Positions 26,676 through 34,500 of a stretch of DNA of 64,000 nt are shown in pieces (the first letter of the stretch is position 1; every line of letters begins with the position of its first letter). A model generated the notes under the pieces. It was not told the origin of the DNA and did not search any database. It saw nothing but the letters and a program-made list of their open reading frames with translations. The stretch covers positions 186,001 through 250,000 of the forward strand of contig CAILAC010000013.1 of the NCBI GenBank assembly GCA_903832055.1. The letters run 5' to 3'. The stretch is from an uncultured Acidobacteriota bacterium. GTDB lineage: Bacteria; Acidobacteriota; Terriglobia; Terriglobales; Acidobacteriaceae. The translations under genes and the position numbers were made by a program.

Positions 26676-29550
26676 GAACAGAATTCCTTAAGAGCGGAAA
26701 CTCGAGATGAAATGTTGTGCCGGCACCCACCGTGCTCTCGACGTGAATCTTGCCGGCGTGTTCCTGGATGATGCCGTAACTTACCGACAGTCCAAGTCCG
26801 GTTCCGCGTCGCTCACCAGGTTTGGGTGCGGTTTTAGTGGTAAAAAACGGGTCATAAATGCGCTTGAGATACTCGGGCGCAATTCCCGCTCCCGAGTCAG
26901 CAATGATCGCTTCGACGTGCCCGTTGGCCGCTGTCCTCACCCGCAATTCACCACCCTGAGGCATGGCATCTTTGGCATTCAGCAACAGGTTCAAAAACAC
27001 CTGCTGCAACTTGCCAGGATTACCGTGAATACGAGGCAGCTGCTCGTCGAGATCGGTTTGCACAGCAATCCGCGCGGTCTTCATCTGGTGCTCAACAAGC
27101 GTCAACGTGTCACGAATCACCTGGTTCAGGTCAGTCTCGCGAAACTCTGTTGTACTTGTCCGGGAAAAATTCAACAGTCCATTGGCAATCTCAGATGCCC
27201 GGAAAGTCTGCTGAGTGATACGTTCCAGCAACGGAGTCAGCCGCGCATCGCCCTTCATCTGCTTGGTAAGCATCTGCGCATAGCTGCTGATTACCGCCAG
27301 GGGAGTGTTGATTTCATGCGCCACACCCGCCGCAAGCAACCCAATCGAGCTCAACTTGTCAGCCTGCGAGAGCTGCGCCTCCAGTGACACCCGCTCCGTG
27401 ATGTCATCGACCAGAACAATTCGCCCCACCGCCACGAAGTCCCGCGAAAGCAGTGGCGCCACCGCGATATTTGCAGTTCGCGACTCTCCCGCCATCGTCG
27501 TAAGCCTGAACTTGTAGAGATGATGCACACCAGATTCATTCCTGAATCGATCAAATGCCTCAATGAACTCAGTCGGGAAAACGGCTGCTAACGGCTGACC
27601 GATCGCTTCCTTCCGGCTCAGCGCGTACATTGCTTCCATTTGCGCGTTCCAGCTTTCGATGCGGTCTTCAAGGTCCACTGCAAGGATGCCGACATTGATC
27701 GATTCAACGATGTTTTCGTTGAATTCCTTGAGGCGTTCAAACTCTGCAACCTGGGCCTCAAGACGGGAGTACAGACTGGCACTGTGCAGAGCAATGCCGA
27801 TATAGCTTGCCAGCGACTCAAGCAGTTCAACATCTTCTGTCGATAGAAAATCCCCACCGATCGTGCGTCCCAATCCAATCACAGCGATCGTTCGCGTTCC
27901 ACCCGAAAGCGTATCCTGCACCCGGCACGGCAGATAGTAGTTAAGGTCAAGCAGCGCCGCAGTCCGCTGTTGATCCCCGGGAAGATGCAGCGTCTGTTGC
28001 GTGTTCTCCAGAAAAATATGAGGATGTCCGGCACTCTCATCAAACTCAAGAAAGCCCAGGTCGAGTCGTGGGGTATATTGCTCTCCGCTGAACGGCAGTC
28101 CGTGGCTTGCAGCCAGTCGAAAGCTCGCCGATTTCTCTGAGGAGTCGGAAAGAAACACTGCCACTTTCGCCACCAGCAGCGCCCTCGGAAGCCGATCCAC
28201 AATCGATCGCAAGAGTGCATTCAAATCCGTCTCAGAGCTCAGCCCTCGTCCAAAGTCAACCAGCGCCTTGCGATAGTCGTAGCGATGCCGGTCAAAGACC
28301 TGATCGATCCAGCCCTGGAAGCGACGCTTCAGCGGGTCAAAAAGCTGCGCCGTAATCAGAATCGTGACGACCAGGCCCCATTCGCGAACTGCCTCAGGCA
28401 ACCGCGTATGCACCTGTTCGGATATCAGCGCAACGACGCCAAAGTACGCTCCCACCAGGGTGCCCGTCGCCAGCGTATACGCTACCCCGCGCTTGAAAAT
28501 GAGGTCGGTGTCCATCAGCCGATAACGCACAATAGCCCAGCTGAATGTGAGCGGCAGGAACACCAGCGAAAGTCCCGCAATTTTCTGCAAGGTGAGCGAA
28601 ACGGGAAAGCCGGTAAGAAACGGAACTGCGAACAGCGTCGTATACGGCAAAACCGCCAGGAGTGTACCCAGGTTCAACCACTTCAGTTGCTGCCGCAACA
28701 GAGGCGTATTGGCCCTCACGTAGCTACGCAGAAAGAGCACAGCAGCGAGAACGAAGTAAGTCGCCACATACGCGGTGGCCACCTGGTCAAGCCGCAGCCT
28801 CAAGGCAAATGTGGCCTGCCAGAAAAACAGCGCAATCAACCGAACGGCGACCACACCGATTGCCGGGGCATACATCAGCGGCAACAGCCAGCGGCGATTC
28901 CACGTGCGCAGCCGCTCTTCTGGAAAGACCAATGCAAAGTGGAGAAACAGCGCCGGCTGCAAAGCCTCCGCAAGAATATTGCCCCCGTAGATTGTCCAAT
29001 CCAGCAAATCCAGTTTGCCGGTGTAGTGAAAAGTATTCAGCGCAAACGAAACCAGGCAAAAGACATAAAAATGCGTAGCACGGGGAGCGGTCCAGCGCCT
29101 GAACAGAACGTAAAGCCCAATGGCCAGGTAAACCATGCCAATGACACGCGTGAATTGCAGAAGACTCCGGTCGGCAGGAATCGGAATCACAACTACCGGC
29201 GTGTCCAGCGAAATCCCGCGGCGGATAATGCTGTAGTCCGCTTTACCGTAGACATCCGTGTGCTTGAGCTCTCGGTCCAGGTCAGAGCCGATCTCGATCG
29301 TATGGTCGCCAACTGCTGTGAGCAGGTCGCCCGGCTCGATACCAGCCTGGGCACCAGGTCCACCGGGCAGCACATGCACCGCAATCAGCCCCGGCAAAAC
29401 CTTGCTCTGCACTTCGGTCCACACAACGCCGTCATCCGGCTGCTGGTACAGACTCTCCTGCTGGAGATTAAAAACGGCAAACAACCCCAGGGCCACTGTA
29501 GCGATTGCCAGCAGCGTTGCAACAACCCGGTTGTAGAAATTCGTCTCCAT
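26668..29550 (-). CDS. Membrane sensor histidine kinase with PDZ, GAF and PAS domains
   Basis: A 960-residue kinase. An N-terminal membrane helix precedes a periplasmic PDZ domain (about 35-120, LPGGPGAQAGIEPGDLL), then about seven membrane segments (135-370), a GAF domain (about 400-590), a PAS domain (about 595-715), a HisKA domain with phospho-His745 (AGVAHEINTPLAV) and a HATPase domain with N, G1, F and G2 boxes (NLLLNAKDAMPQGGE, DSGAGIAPEY, GTGLGLSVSYG). The PDZ may read protein C termini or membrane-protein state. The response regulator gene overlaps its end by 8 nt. A sigma-54-like promoter lies just upstream. Confidence 0.9.
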   Translation of the reverse strand: METNFYNRVVATLLAIATVALGLFAVFNLQQESLYQQPDDGVVWTEVQSKVLPGLIAVHVLPGGPGAQAGIEPGDLLTAVGDHTIEIGSDLDRELKHTDVYGKADYSIIRRGISLDTPVVVIPIPADRSLLQFTRVIGMVYLAIGLYVLFRRWTAPRATHFYVFCLVSFALNTFHYTGKLDLLDWTIYGGNILAEALQPALFLHFALVFPEERLRTWNRRWLLPLMYAPAIGVVAVRLIALFFWQATFALRLRLDQVATAYVATYFVLAAVLFLRSYVRANTPLLRQQLKWLNLGTLLAVLPYTTLFAVPFLTGFPVSLTLQKIAGLSLVFLPLTFSWAIVRYRLMDTDLIFKRGVAYTLATGTLVGAYFGVVALISEQVHTRLPEAVREWGLVVTILITAQLFDPLKRRFQGWIDQVFDRHRYDYRKALVDFGRGLSSETDLNALLRSIVDRLPRALLVAKVAVFLSDSSEKSASFRLAASHGLPFSGEQYTPRLDLGFLEFDESAGHPHIFLENTQQTLHLPGDQQRTAALLDLNYYLPCRVQDTLSGGTRTIAVIGLGRTIGGDFLSTEDVELLESLASYIGIALHSASLYSRLEAQVAEFERLKEFNENIVESINVGILAVDLEDRIESWNAQMEAMYALSRKEAIGQPLAAVFPTEFIEAFDRFRNESGVHHLYKFRLTTMAGESRTANIAVAPLLSRDFVAVGRIVLVDDITERVSLEAQLSQADKLSSIGLLAAGVAHEINTPLAVISSYAQMLTKQMKGDARLTPLLERITQQTFRASEIANGLLNFSRTSTTEFRETDLNQVIRDTLTLVEHQMKTARIAVQTDLDEQLPRIHGNPGKLQQVFLNLLLNAKDAMPQGGELRVRTAANGHVEAIIADSGAGIAPEYLKRIYDPFFTTKTAPKPGERRGTGLGLSVSYGIIQEHAGKIHVESTVGAGTTFHLEFPLLRNSVHA

Positions 29551-29577
29551 TGGGGGGAGCCTTCATCCATCCCTGAT

Positions 29578-29592
29578 GCACGTTGAATGCCA
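29578..29592 (-). promoter_or_regulatory. Sigma-54-like promoter candidate before the histidine kinase
   Basis: On the minus strand TGGCATTCAACGTGC matches the sigma-54 pattern TGGCAC-N5-TTGC, with the invariant GG and GC correctly spaced. Transcription would start near 29566, leaving a short leader of about 16 nt before ATG 29550. The operon encodes a sigma-54 activator, so autoregulation is plausible. A chance match cannot be excluded. Confidence 0.35.
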
Positions 29593-29690
29593 TGTAGTCT
29601 GCGAACAATTTGCTGTTGAGTGCGTATTGTTCAAACTACTGAAAGGATTGCATATATAGACTTGTCGGGCTTCCAATGGTCGCTCACTGG

Positions 29691-29725
29691 CGCTGAAATT
29701 GTGTAAAAATTCCCACAATTCAGCG
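29691..29725. promoter_or_regulatory. Hairpin-forming inverted repeat between araD and the histidine kinase
   Basis: CGCTGAAATTGTG and CACAATTCAGCG pair over 12 bp with one bulged A and a 10-nt A/T-rich loop. It lies 121 nt downstream of araD and 140 nt upstream of the kinase start. It could terminate or stabilise araD mRNA, or be an enhancer site for the activator; no T-run is present on the minus strand. The rest of 29551-29846 contains no convincing gene. Confidence 0.35.
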
Positions 29726-29846
29726 GCGATAATATGAAGAATGGAATCGACCTATGGAATTACAGAACACCGCGAGAATACGTTATTCTGGCGCATTCTG
29801 GTGCAAGATGAGGTAGCCGCGACCGCACACGTATTCAATCGCAACA

Positions 29847-30581
29847 TCAGGACTTTGCGACATTCTTTTGCCCGTATGTCGCTTTGGGCCCATGCTTCCG
29901 CTGGTAGTGATGTTCACCCACGTACGCAGCCAGGCCCTCTGCGGGCCCACCCAGCACCACCGTGCGATAAGCCAGTCGAGCAATAAACTCCAGCAGATCA
30001 GCGTGTTCCACAGCCGCAGCCGGTGTTTTGCCCCATGCAAAGGGGGCATGCCCGGCCACCAGTACTCCGGGCACGGCGAGCGGGTTCAGTCCGCGCTCAC
30101 GGAACAGCCGCGCGATCACCGTTCCCGTGTTGAGCACATAAGCCTCCTCAACCTCCGCAGCCGTCAATGGCTCAGTGATGGGCACCTGGCCATGAAAGTA
30201 GTCAGCGTGTGTAGTTCCAAAGCAGGGAATTGGCTTGCATGCCTGTGCCCACGAAGTGGCAAATTCAGAGTGCGTATGGACCACGCCGCCGATCTGAGAA
30301 AACTCGCGGTACAAAAGAAGGTGCGTATCCAGGTCGCTTGAAGGATTCAAAGTGCCTTCGACGATCGAGCCATCCAACCTGGTCAGAACCAGATCTTCTG
30401 GCTTCATCGTGCCGTACGCCACACCGCTCGGTTTGATCGCCACCAGCGGCTCCGTTCCAGAGCCATCAAGACCGCCCCGGTCAATGCCGCTGACGTTTCC
30501 AAAGGTGTGTAGAGCAAGCCCACGACGGGCAATTTCCTGGTTGGCGTGCAGTACTTCTTCGCGAAGATTTTTGAGCAACAT
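29847..30581 (-). CDS. araD: L-ribulose-5-phosphate 4-epimerase
   Basis: The zinc-dependent epimerase that converts L-ribulose 5-phosphate to D-xylulose 5-phosphate, the last specific step of L-arabinose catabolism. The 244 residues are close to the usual 231. Visible marks are HTFGNVSGID, AIKPSGVAY, the zinc-ligand motif GGVVHTHSEFAT and the third-ligand region GVLVAGHAPFAWG. AAGGAA precedes ATG 30581. It is divergent from the GH127-like beta-L-arabinofuranosidase gene, which would supply free L-arabinose. The isomerase and kinase genes (araA, araB) are not in the window. Confidence 0.92.
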   Translation of the reverse strand: MLLKNLREEVLHANQEIARRGLALHTFGNVSGIDRGGLDGSGTEPLVAIKPSGVAYGTMKPEDLVLTRLDGSIVEGTLNPSSDLDTHLLLYREFSQIGGVVHTHSEFATSWAQACKPIPCFGTTHADYFHGQVPITEPLTAAEVEEAYVLNTGTVIARLFRERGLNPLAVPGVLVAGHAPFAWGKTPAAAVEHADLLEFIARLAYRTVVLGGPAEGLAAYVGEHHYQRKHGPKATYGQKNVAKS

Positions 30582-30756
30582 ATCCGGTTCCTTGCCGATA
30601 GGGCAGCGCAGTCGCCCTCGGAAATCGTTTTCCGAATCAGGATAACAGGTGTCCGCTTCTCCCGCACACGCCCAACTCCTCTTCCGATATCATTGGCTCC
30701 CACAGGCCGTCCATCGTTCCCACCATCAACCAGACTGCCTGTCCGTGAGGCTCCAA

Positions 30757-32553
30757 ATGAACCGCCGAAGTTTCGTCAAGTCCGTTACCCTGATGCCGCT
30801 TGCTGCGGGCCAGCTTGCAGTTGCCGCCACCGAGCCCGCTCCCGCCAAATCACAATCCCATCTCAACGTGGCTGAAGTGGGCAGCCTCCCCGCTTCGTCC
30901 AGGCCGCTTCGCAGCCGATACGGCCTCACCCTCCAGCGCGTCCTGGCAGGTGAATCGCCGGCCTACAGCGAAGAATTCCTGCTGGCAGATGTCCGCCCCA
31001 CGGCGGCGCGCCGCTTCACTGAATACAGCGGCGATGTCTCCGGTCGCTACATTGGCGCTCTTGCGACTGCTGCGCGCGTCTATCAACAGGACTTCCCAAA
31101 CCTTGACTCTCTCGTCGCCAAAGTAGTGGCCCTGCAAAAGCCTGAAGGTTACTTCGGCCGCTCCTTCGACGTCCTTCATCCCGGCGACCTCGACATGGCG
31201 CTCCTATGGGGCAACGGGCGCCTCCTTGTCGGTCTTCTGGAGTACTACCGCTACAAACCAGAGCCAGCGGTCCTTGCCGCATGCGTTCGTCTTGGAGATT
31301 TCCTCCTTCGCATCGCCCCGCTCATGCTTTCCAAAGAGATACGCGACAGCTTCGGCGCACAGCACTTTGCCTCAAGCTACATCTGCTGGACCCAGCAGAC
31401 CGAAGGCCTCGCCAACCTTTACATGGTCACCAACGACTCCCGCTATCGCCAACTCGCTGAACAGATTGCTGCCGTCACCGAGCGCCGCCCCAGCGATCAT
31501 GTTCACGGATACCTCACCAGTCTTCGAGGCTGGGTCGATCTCTTGCGCGTCACCCGGGATCAGGCACTTCTCTCAAAATGCGAAGCTGCGTGGGATGAAG
31601 TAGTCCAATCCAACGACCTCCTGATTACCGGCGGTGTTCCCGAGGGCTGGACCCCCAATAACCACCGCACCGAGGGTTGTGCCGAGGTTGACTGGCTGCG
31701 GCTTAATCTCGCCCTCGCTGAAGCCACCGGTAAGGCCAGGTATCTGGACATGGCTGAACGCACCGCCTTCAACGAATTCAGCTTCAACCAGTTTGCGACC
31801 GGCGACTTCGGCCACCGTGTCTATTCCGAAACGGGCCTTCCCGCTGCCGGAGCAGTCCGCGCCTGGTGGTGCTGCACCCTCCACGGCCTCCGCTGTTTCC
31901 CTGATCTACATGACAGCGTCTTCCGCCCCGGCGACCACCGCCTCGACTACAACCTCCCTCTCGATGCCCGCATTTCTTCCGATTCGCTCTCAGCCGTCTC
32001 CACTTCCACCCTCACCCATGACGGCAAATCACGCATCGTCATCACCGCAGCGCCCTCCAAAGCCCCCGTTTCTCTGAATATCCGCCAGCCAGCATGGGCC
32101 CGCACCCTGACAGTCCTGGTCAACGGGAACAGACAGTCCGCCTTATCCGCCAACGGCTACGCAACCATCACACGCGCCTGGAAATCCAACGATGTCGTCG
32201 AAATCCACTACGGCATGGAGCTCCGAACCCAGTCCGAAGCAAACAATCGCCAGTCGTACTGGTTTGGCCCGTGGCTCCTCGGCGCATCGGCTGCAGCAAA
32301 TCCCGTCTACTTCAATGAACTGACCCTCGACAACCGTCTTGCTGGCCACCCGGCAGCCGCTCAGGCTGCGAACTCTCCCAATCACTTTGCCGTTCCCGTC
32401 GCAACCCATACCGTTCAGTACATTCCCGCCGAGTTTTCTGCCTGGCCGGGCACGGTAATTCTTCAGCCCATCGCCGAGCAGGCCGGGGAACCCGTCACTT
32501 CGTGGGAACTCCGTTTTCTGACCGCCCCCTCAACTCGGAAAGACAATTCCTGA
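30757..32553 (+). CDS. GH127-like beta-L-arabinofuranosidase, Tat-exported
   Basis: A 598-residue protein with a Tat-type leader (MNRRSFVKSVTLMPLAAG). The middle region is an (alpha/alpha)6 barrel of the GH127/DUF1680 type. The zinc-site residues of that family are conserved: Glu306 and Cys308 (TEGCAEVDW) and the Cys372-Cys373 pair (WWCCTLHG), matching Glu338, Cys340, Cys417 and Cys418 of the Bifidobacterium enzyme. One of these cysteines acts as nucleophile in the known enzyme. ATG 30757 is fixed by the Tat signal. Its divergent neighbour araD supports L-arabinose release as the role, although GH127 relatives also act on other sugars. Confidence 0.82.
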   Translation: MNRRSFVKSVTLMPLAAGQLAVAATEPAPAKSQSHLNVAEVGSLPASSRPLRSRYGLTLQRVLAGESPAYSEEFLLADVRPTAARRFTEYSGDVSGRYIGALATAARVYQQDFPNLDSLVAKVVALQKPEGYFGRSFDVLHPGDLDMALLWGNGRLLVGLLEYYRYKPEPAVLAACVRLGDFLLRIAPLMLSKEIRDSFGAQHFASSYICWTQQTEGLANLYMVTNDSRYRQLAEQIAAVTERRPSDHVHGYLTSLRGWVDLLRVTRDQALLSKCEAAWDEVVQSNDLLITGGVPEGWTPNNHRTEGCAEVDWLRLNLALAEATGKARYLDMAERTAFNEFSFNQFATGDFGHRVYSETGLPAAGAVRAWWCCTLHGLRCFPDLHDSVFRPGDHRLDYNLPLDARISSDSLSAVSTSTLTHDGKSRIVITAAPSKAPVSLNIRQPAWARTLTVLVNGNRQSALSANGYATITRAWKSNDVVEIHYGMELRTQSEANNRQSYWFGPWLLGASAAANPVYFNELTLDNRLAGHPAAAQAANSPNHFAVPVATHTVQYIPAEFSAWPGTVILQPIAEQAGEPVTSWELRFLTAPSTRKDNS

Positions 32554-32653
32554 GCGCTCACACAGCGATGCCGTTCCATCCCCGCAAAAGGAATCACATC
32601 TTCGCACCCCCCCATGTAAACCCGCACTCACGGTTGCCGTCTACCTTGGTGTG

Positions 32654-33232
32654 ATGGCGACATTGACCACAGTTCTGGAGAGTATGGGCAAGCCAGTAGC
32701 AGCCATTCCCAACGCGGCGGAGTTTGCAGAGATCGCGGCGCAATACCGGCCTCAGATCTTCCGCTTCCTCCTCTCGTCTCTTCGGGACCCTGATGCAGCC
32801 GAGACTCTTACGCAGGATTGCTTGCTCAAGGCGCATCGCAACTGGAGCAGTTTTCGCGGGGAGTCCAATGTGCTCACCTGGCTGCTGCGCATCGCAATCA
32901 ACCTGCAGAAAGACGAGTGGCGCAGTCGGCGGCTGCAATTCTGGAAAACCACCAGCCGTAACGCTGTTGACGCTGCAGAGGCAGGTGCCTGGCTGCCCAG
33001 CGGCGAATCGTCACCCGAGCAGCAGGCCGTTGCCCGCGATCAGGTGCGGCTCGTCTGGCAGGCCGTCAAGGGCCTCAGCGAGCGTCAGCGAACAGTCTTT
33101 ATGTTGCGCCACGTCGAGGAGATGGAATTGCAGGAGATTGCCACCGCCATGGGTTTGAGTGAAGGCACAGTGAAAGCACACCTGTCGCGGGCAATGCTCC
33201 GCGTGCGGGCAGAGTTGGGAGGAAAACGATGA
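32654..33232 (+). CDS. ECF-type RNA polymerase sigma factor
   Basis: A 192-residue sigma-70 family factor of the extracytoplasmic-function class. Region 2 is seen at about residues 25-95 (LTQDCLLKAHRNWSSFRGES, WLLRIAINLQKDEWRSR) and region 4 at about 130-185 (GLSERQRTVFMLRHVEEM, IATAMGLSEGTVKAHLSRAM). The start is uncertain: GTG 32651, ATG 32654 and ATG 32684 are in frame, and the last has GGAG close by. Its stop overlaps the next gene's start in ATGA, so it is coupled to a membrane protein that may be its anti-sigma factor. Confidence 0.9.
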   Translation: MATLTTVLESMGKPVAAIPNAAEFAEIAAQYRPQIFRFLLSSLRDPDAAETLTQDCLLKAHRNWSSFRGESNVLTWLLRIAINLQKDEWRSRRLQFWKTTSRNAVDAAEAGAWLPSGESSPEQQAVARDQVRLVWQAVKGLSERQRTVFMLRHVEEMELQEIATAMGLSEGTVKAHLSRAMLRVRAELGGKR

Positions 33233-33669
33233 GCTTTGAAGACAACAAGCCAAAGATCGAAGATCAGCAGGTCGAGGAAGCATTGCGCAATTTCCGGGCC
33301 AGCGTCCATGTCTGGAGCGACAACGAATTTGCCCGGCCGCGTCAGCCGCAAAGCCGGTCACAATCGGCATGGCGGCATCTCCTGCAAATTGTCACCGGCC
33401 CTGTTACGTCGTGGTCGTTGGCCGCGCTGCTACTCGTTAGCGGAGTCACCGTACCCGTGGCCCTGCATCACCAGCAGCAGTTGGCCGCGGCTCAACAGGC
33501 CGCCGTCCGAGAGCAGCAGCGAATGGCTGCTGTCGCTTCAGAGCAACAACTCGCCAGCGCCATCAGTGATGAAGAACTACTGCGTCATGTCGACAGCGAT
33601 ATCGCCCGGGCAACCCCGGACGCGATGGAGCCACTCGCCAGCATGATGAGCGATTCAACCAGCAAATGA
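33229..33669 (+). CDS. Single-pass membrane protein, candidate anti-sigma factor
   Basis: A 146-residue protein with a short cytoplasmic N terminus (1-55), one membrane segment (about 60-80, SWSLAALLLVSGVTVPVAL) and a glutamine/alanine-rich extracytoplasmic coiled-coil region. No zinc-binding ZAS motif (HxxxCxxC) is present, so this is not a classical zinc anti-sigma factor. It overlaps the sigma-factor gene by 4 nt (ATGA) and its own stop overlaps an in-frame ATG of the next frame. The arrangement suggests regulation of the sigma factor, but function is inferred from position only. Confidence 0.65.
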   Translation: MSFEDNKPKIEDQQVEEALRNFRASVHVWSDNEFARPRQPQSRSQSAWRHLLQIVTGPVTSWSLAALLLVSGVTVPVALHHQQQLAAAQQAAVREQQRMAAVASEQQLASAISDEELLRHVDSDIARATPDAMEPLASMMSDSTSK

Positions 33670-33713
33670 TTCAACCGACCGGAAGACAGAATTCCGGCAC
33701 AAAGGGAGTGGAG

Positions 33714-34334
33714 ATGAAGATGAAATTGACACAGCTCGGCATGGGTTTCGCGGTAGCGGTCCTCGGATTAACAACGGTCGCAGCAGCCTGGGCGCAGGGC
33801 CCCGGCGGCATGGGGCCACATCACCCGCCAATGGAGCGAGCCATGGGCCCGCAGGGCGACCACGGCCGCTGGTGGAACGATCCCAAGGCCATCGAGAAAT
33901 TCAAGCTTTCAGAAACTCAGCGCAAGGCCATGGACGATATCTACCAGCAGCATCGCGTCACGCTGGTAGACCTGCACGCCACTCTTGAGAAGGCAGAACT
34001 GGCCCTCGAGCCGCTGATTCGAAGCGACGTTCCCGACGAGGGCAAGATCCTCGCCCAGATCGACCACGTCGCACAGGCCCGCGCCGAACTTGAAAAGGCC
34101 AACGCCCGCATGCTGCTCGGCATTCGCAAGCAGTTGACGCCTGAGCAGTGGAAACAGCTTGAAGCAGCCCGTGCAGCCCGCCATGAACGGGGCCCAGGCC
34201 GTGAAGACGATATGAATGGGCACAGACGAGGTCCCGGCATGGGTGGCATGGGGCACGACAAGCCCGGCCCGGATGCCCCCAGCGGCCCTGGCCCCAACGA
34301 CCCCGGAATCGGCGCACCAGGTGCAGACGAATAA
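33714..34334 (+). CDS. Spy/CpxP-like periplasmic protein with metal-binding-like tail
   Basis: A 206-residue exported protein: signal peptide (GMGFAVAVLGLTTVAAAWAQ), a Gly/Pro/Met/His-rich linker, then helical repeats with the LTxxQ-type motifs LSETQRKAMDDIYQQ and LTPEQWKQLEAARAA typical of Spy, CpxP and ZraP. The C terminus is rich in Gly, Pro, His and Met. Family members are periplasmic chaperones or metal-stress sensors. ATG 33714 has AAAGGGAG upstream; the frame is open back to 33666, where an ATG overlaps the preceding stop. With the ECF sigma and membrane protein this forms an envelope-stress operon. Confidence 0.8.
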   Translation: MKMKLTQLGMGFAVAVLGLTTVAAAWAQGPGGMGPHHPPMERAMGPQGDHGRWWNDPKAIEKFKLSETQRKAMDDIYQQHRVTLVDLHATLEKAELALEPLIRSDVPDEGKILAQIDHVAQARAELEKANARMLLGIRKQLTPEQWKQLEAARAARHERGPGREDDMNGHRRGPGMGGMGHDKPGPDAPSGPGPNDPGIGAPGADE

Positions 34335-34354
34335 GCCTGCACCACCTCCCGGGT

Positions 34355-34397
34355 TTGCCGTGCTGGCAATACTGAACATCAATTGCCGGCACGGCAA
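34355..34397 (+). repeat. Long hairpin downstream of the Spy-like gene
   Basis: Two 16-nt arms (TTGCCGTGCTGGCAAT and ATTGCCGGCACGGCAA) pair perfectly except for one G-U, around an 11-nt loop, 20 nt after the stop codon. There is no T-run, so it may act as a 3'-end stabiliser ahead of the terminator further on. Confidence 0.6.
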
Positions 34398-34460
34398 GGC
34401 GGGGCTCAGTTGAGGCCAAGATCTCAGGGAGTCCCAGCAGACAATCGAGCAGAGAGCATC

Positions 34461-34489
34461 GCGGTGGCTTTTCAGTCACCGCTTTTTTT
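34461..34489 (+). terminator. Rho-independent terminator of the ECF operon
   Basis: GCGGTG and CACCGC form a 6-bp GC-rich stem with a 10-nt loop, followed directly by seven T residues. It ends the sigma/membrane/Spy operon just before the convergent glycerate kinase gene. Confidence 0.8.
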
Positions 34490-34500
34490 ACCCTTCAGAC

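Noticed and set aside
28285-29586. Plus-strand open frame of 433 residues opposite the histidine kinase
   Set aside because: Composition is Gln/Arg/Asn-rich as expected for an antisense frame, and the kinase on the other strand has all conserved boxes.
29741-29986. Small plus-strand open frame overlapping araD
   Set aside because: It overlaps araD antisense, has no ribosome site and looks like non-coding translation.
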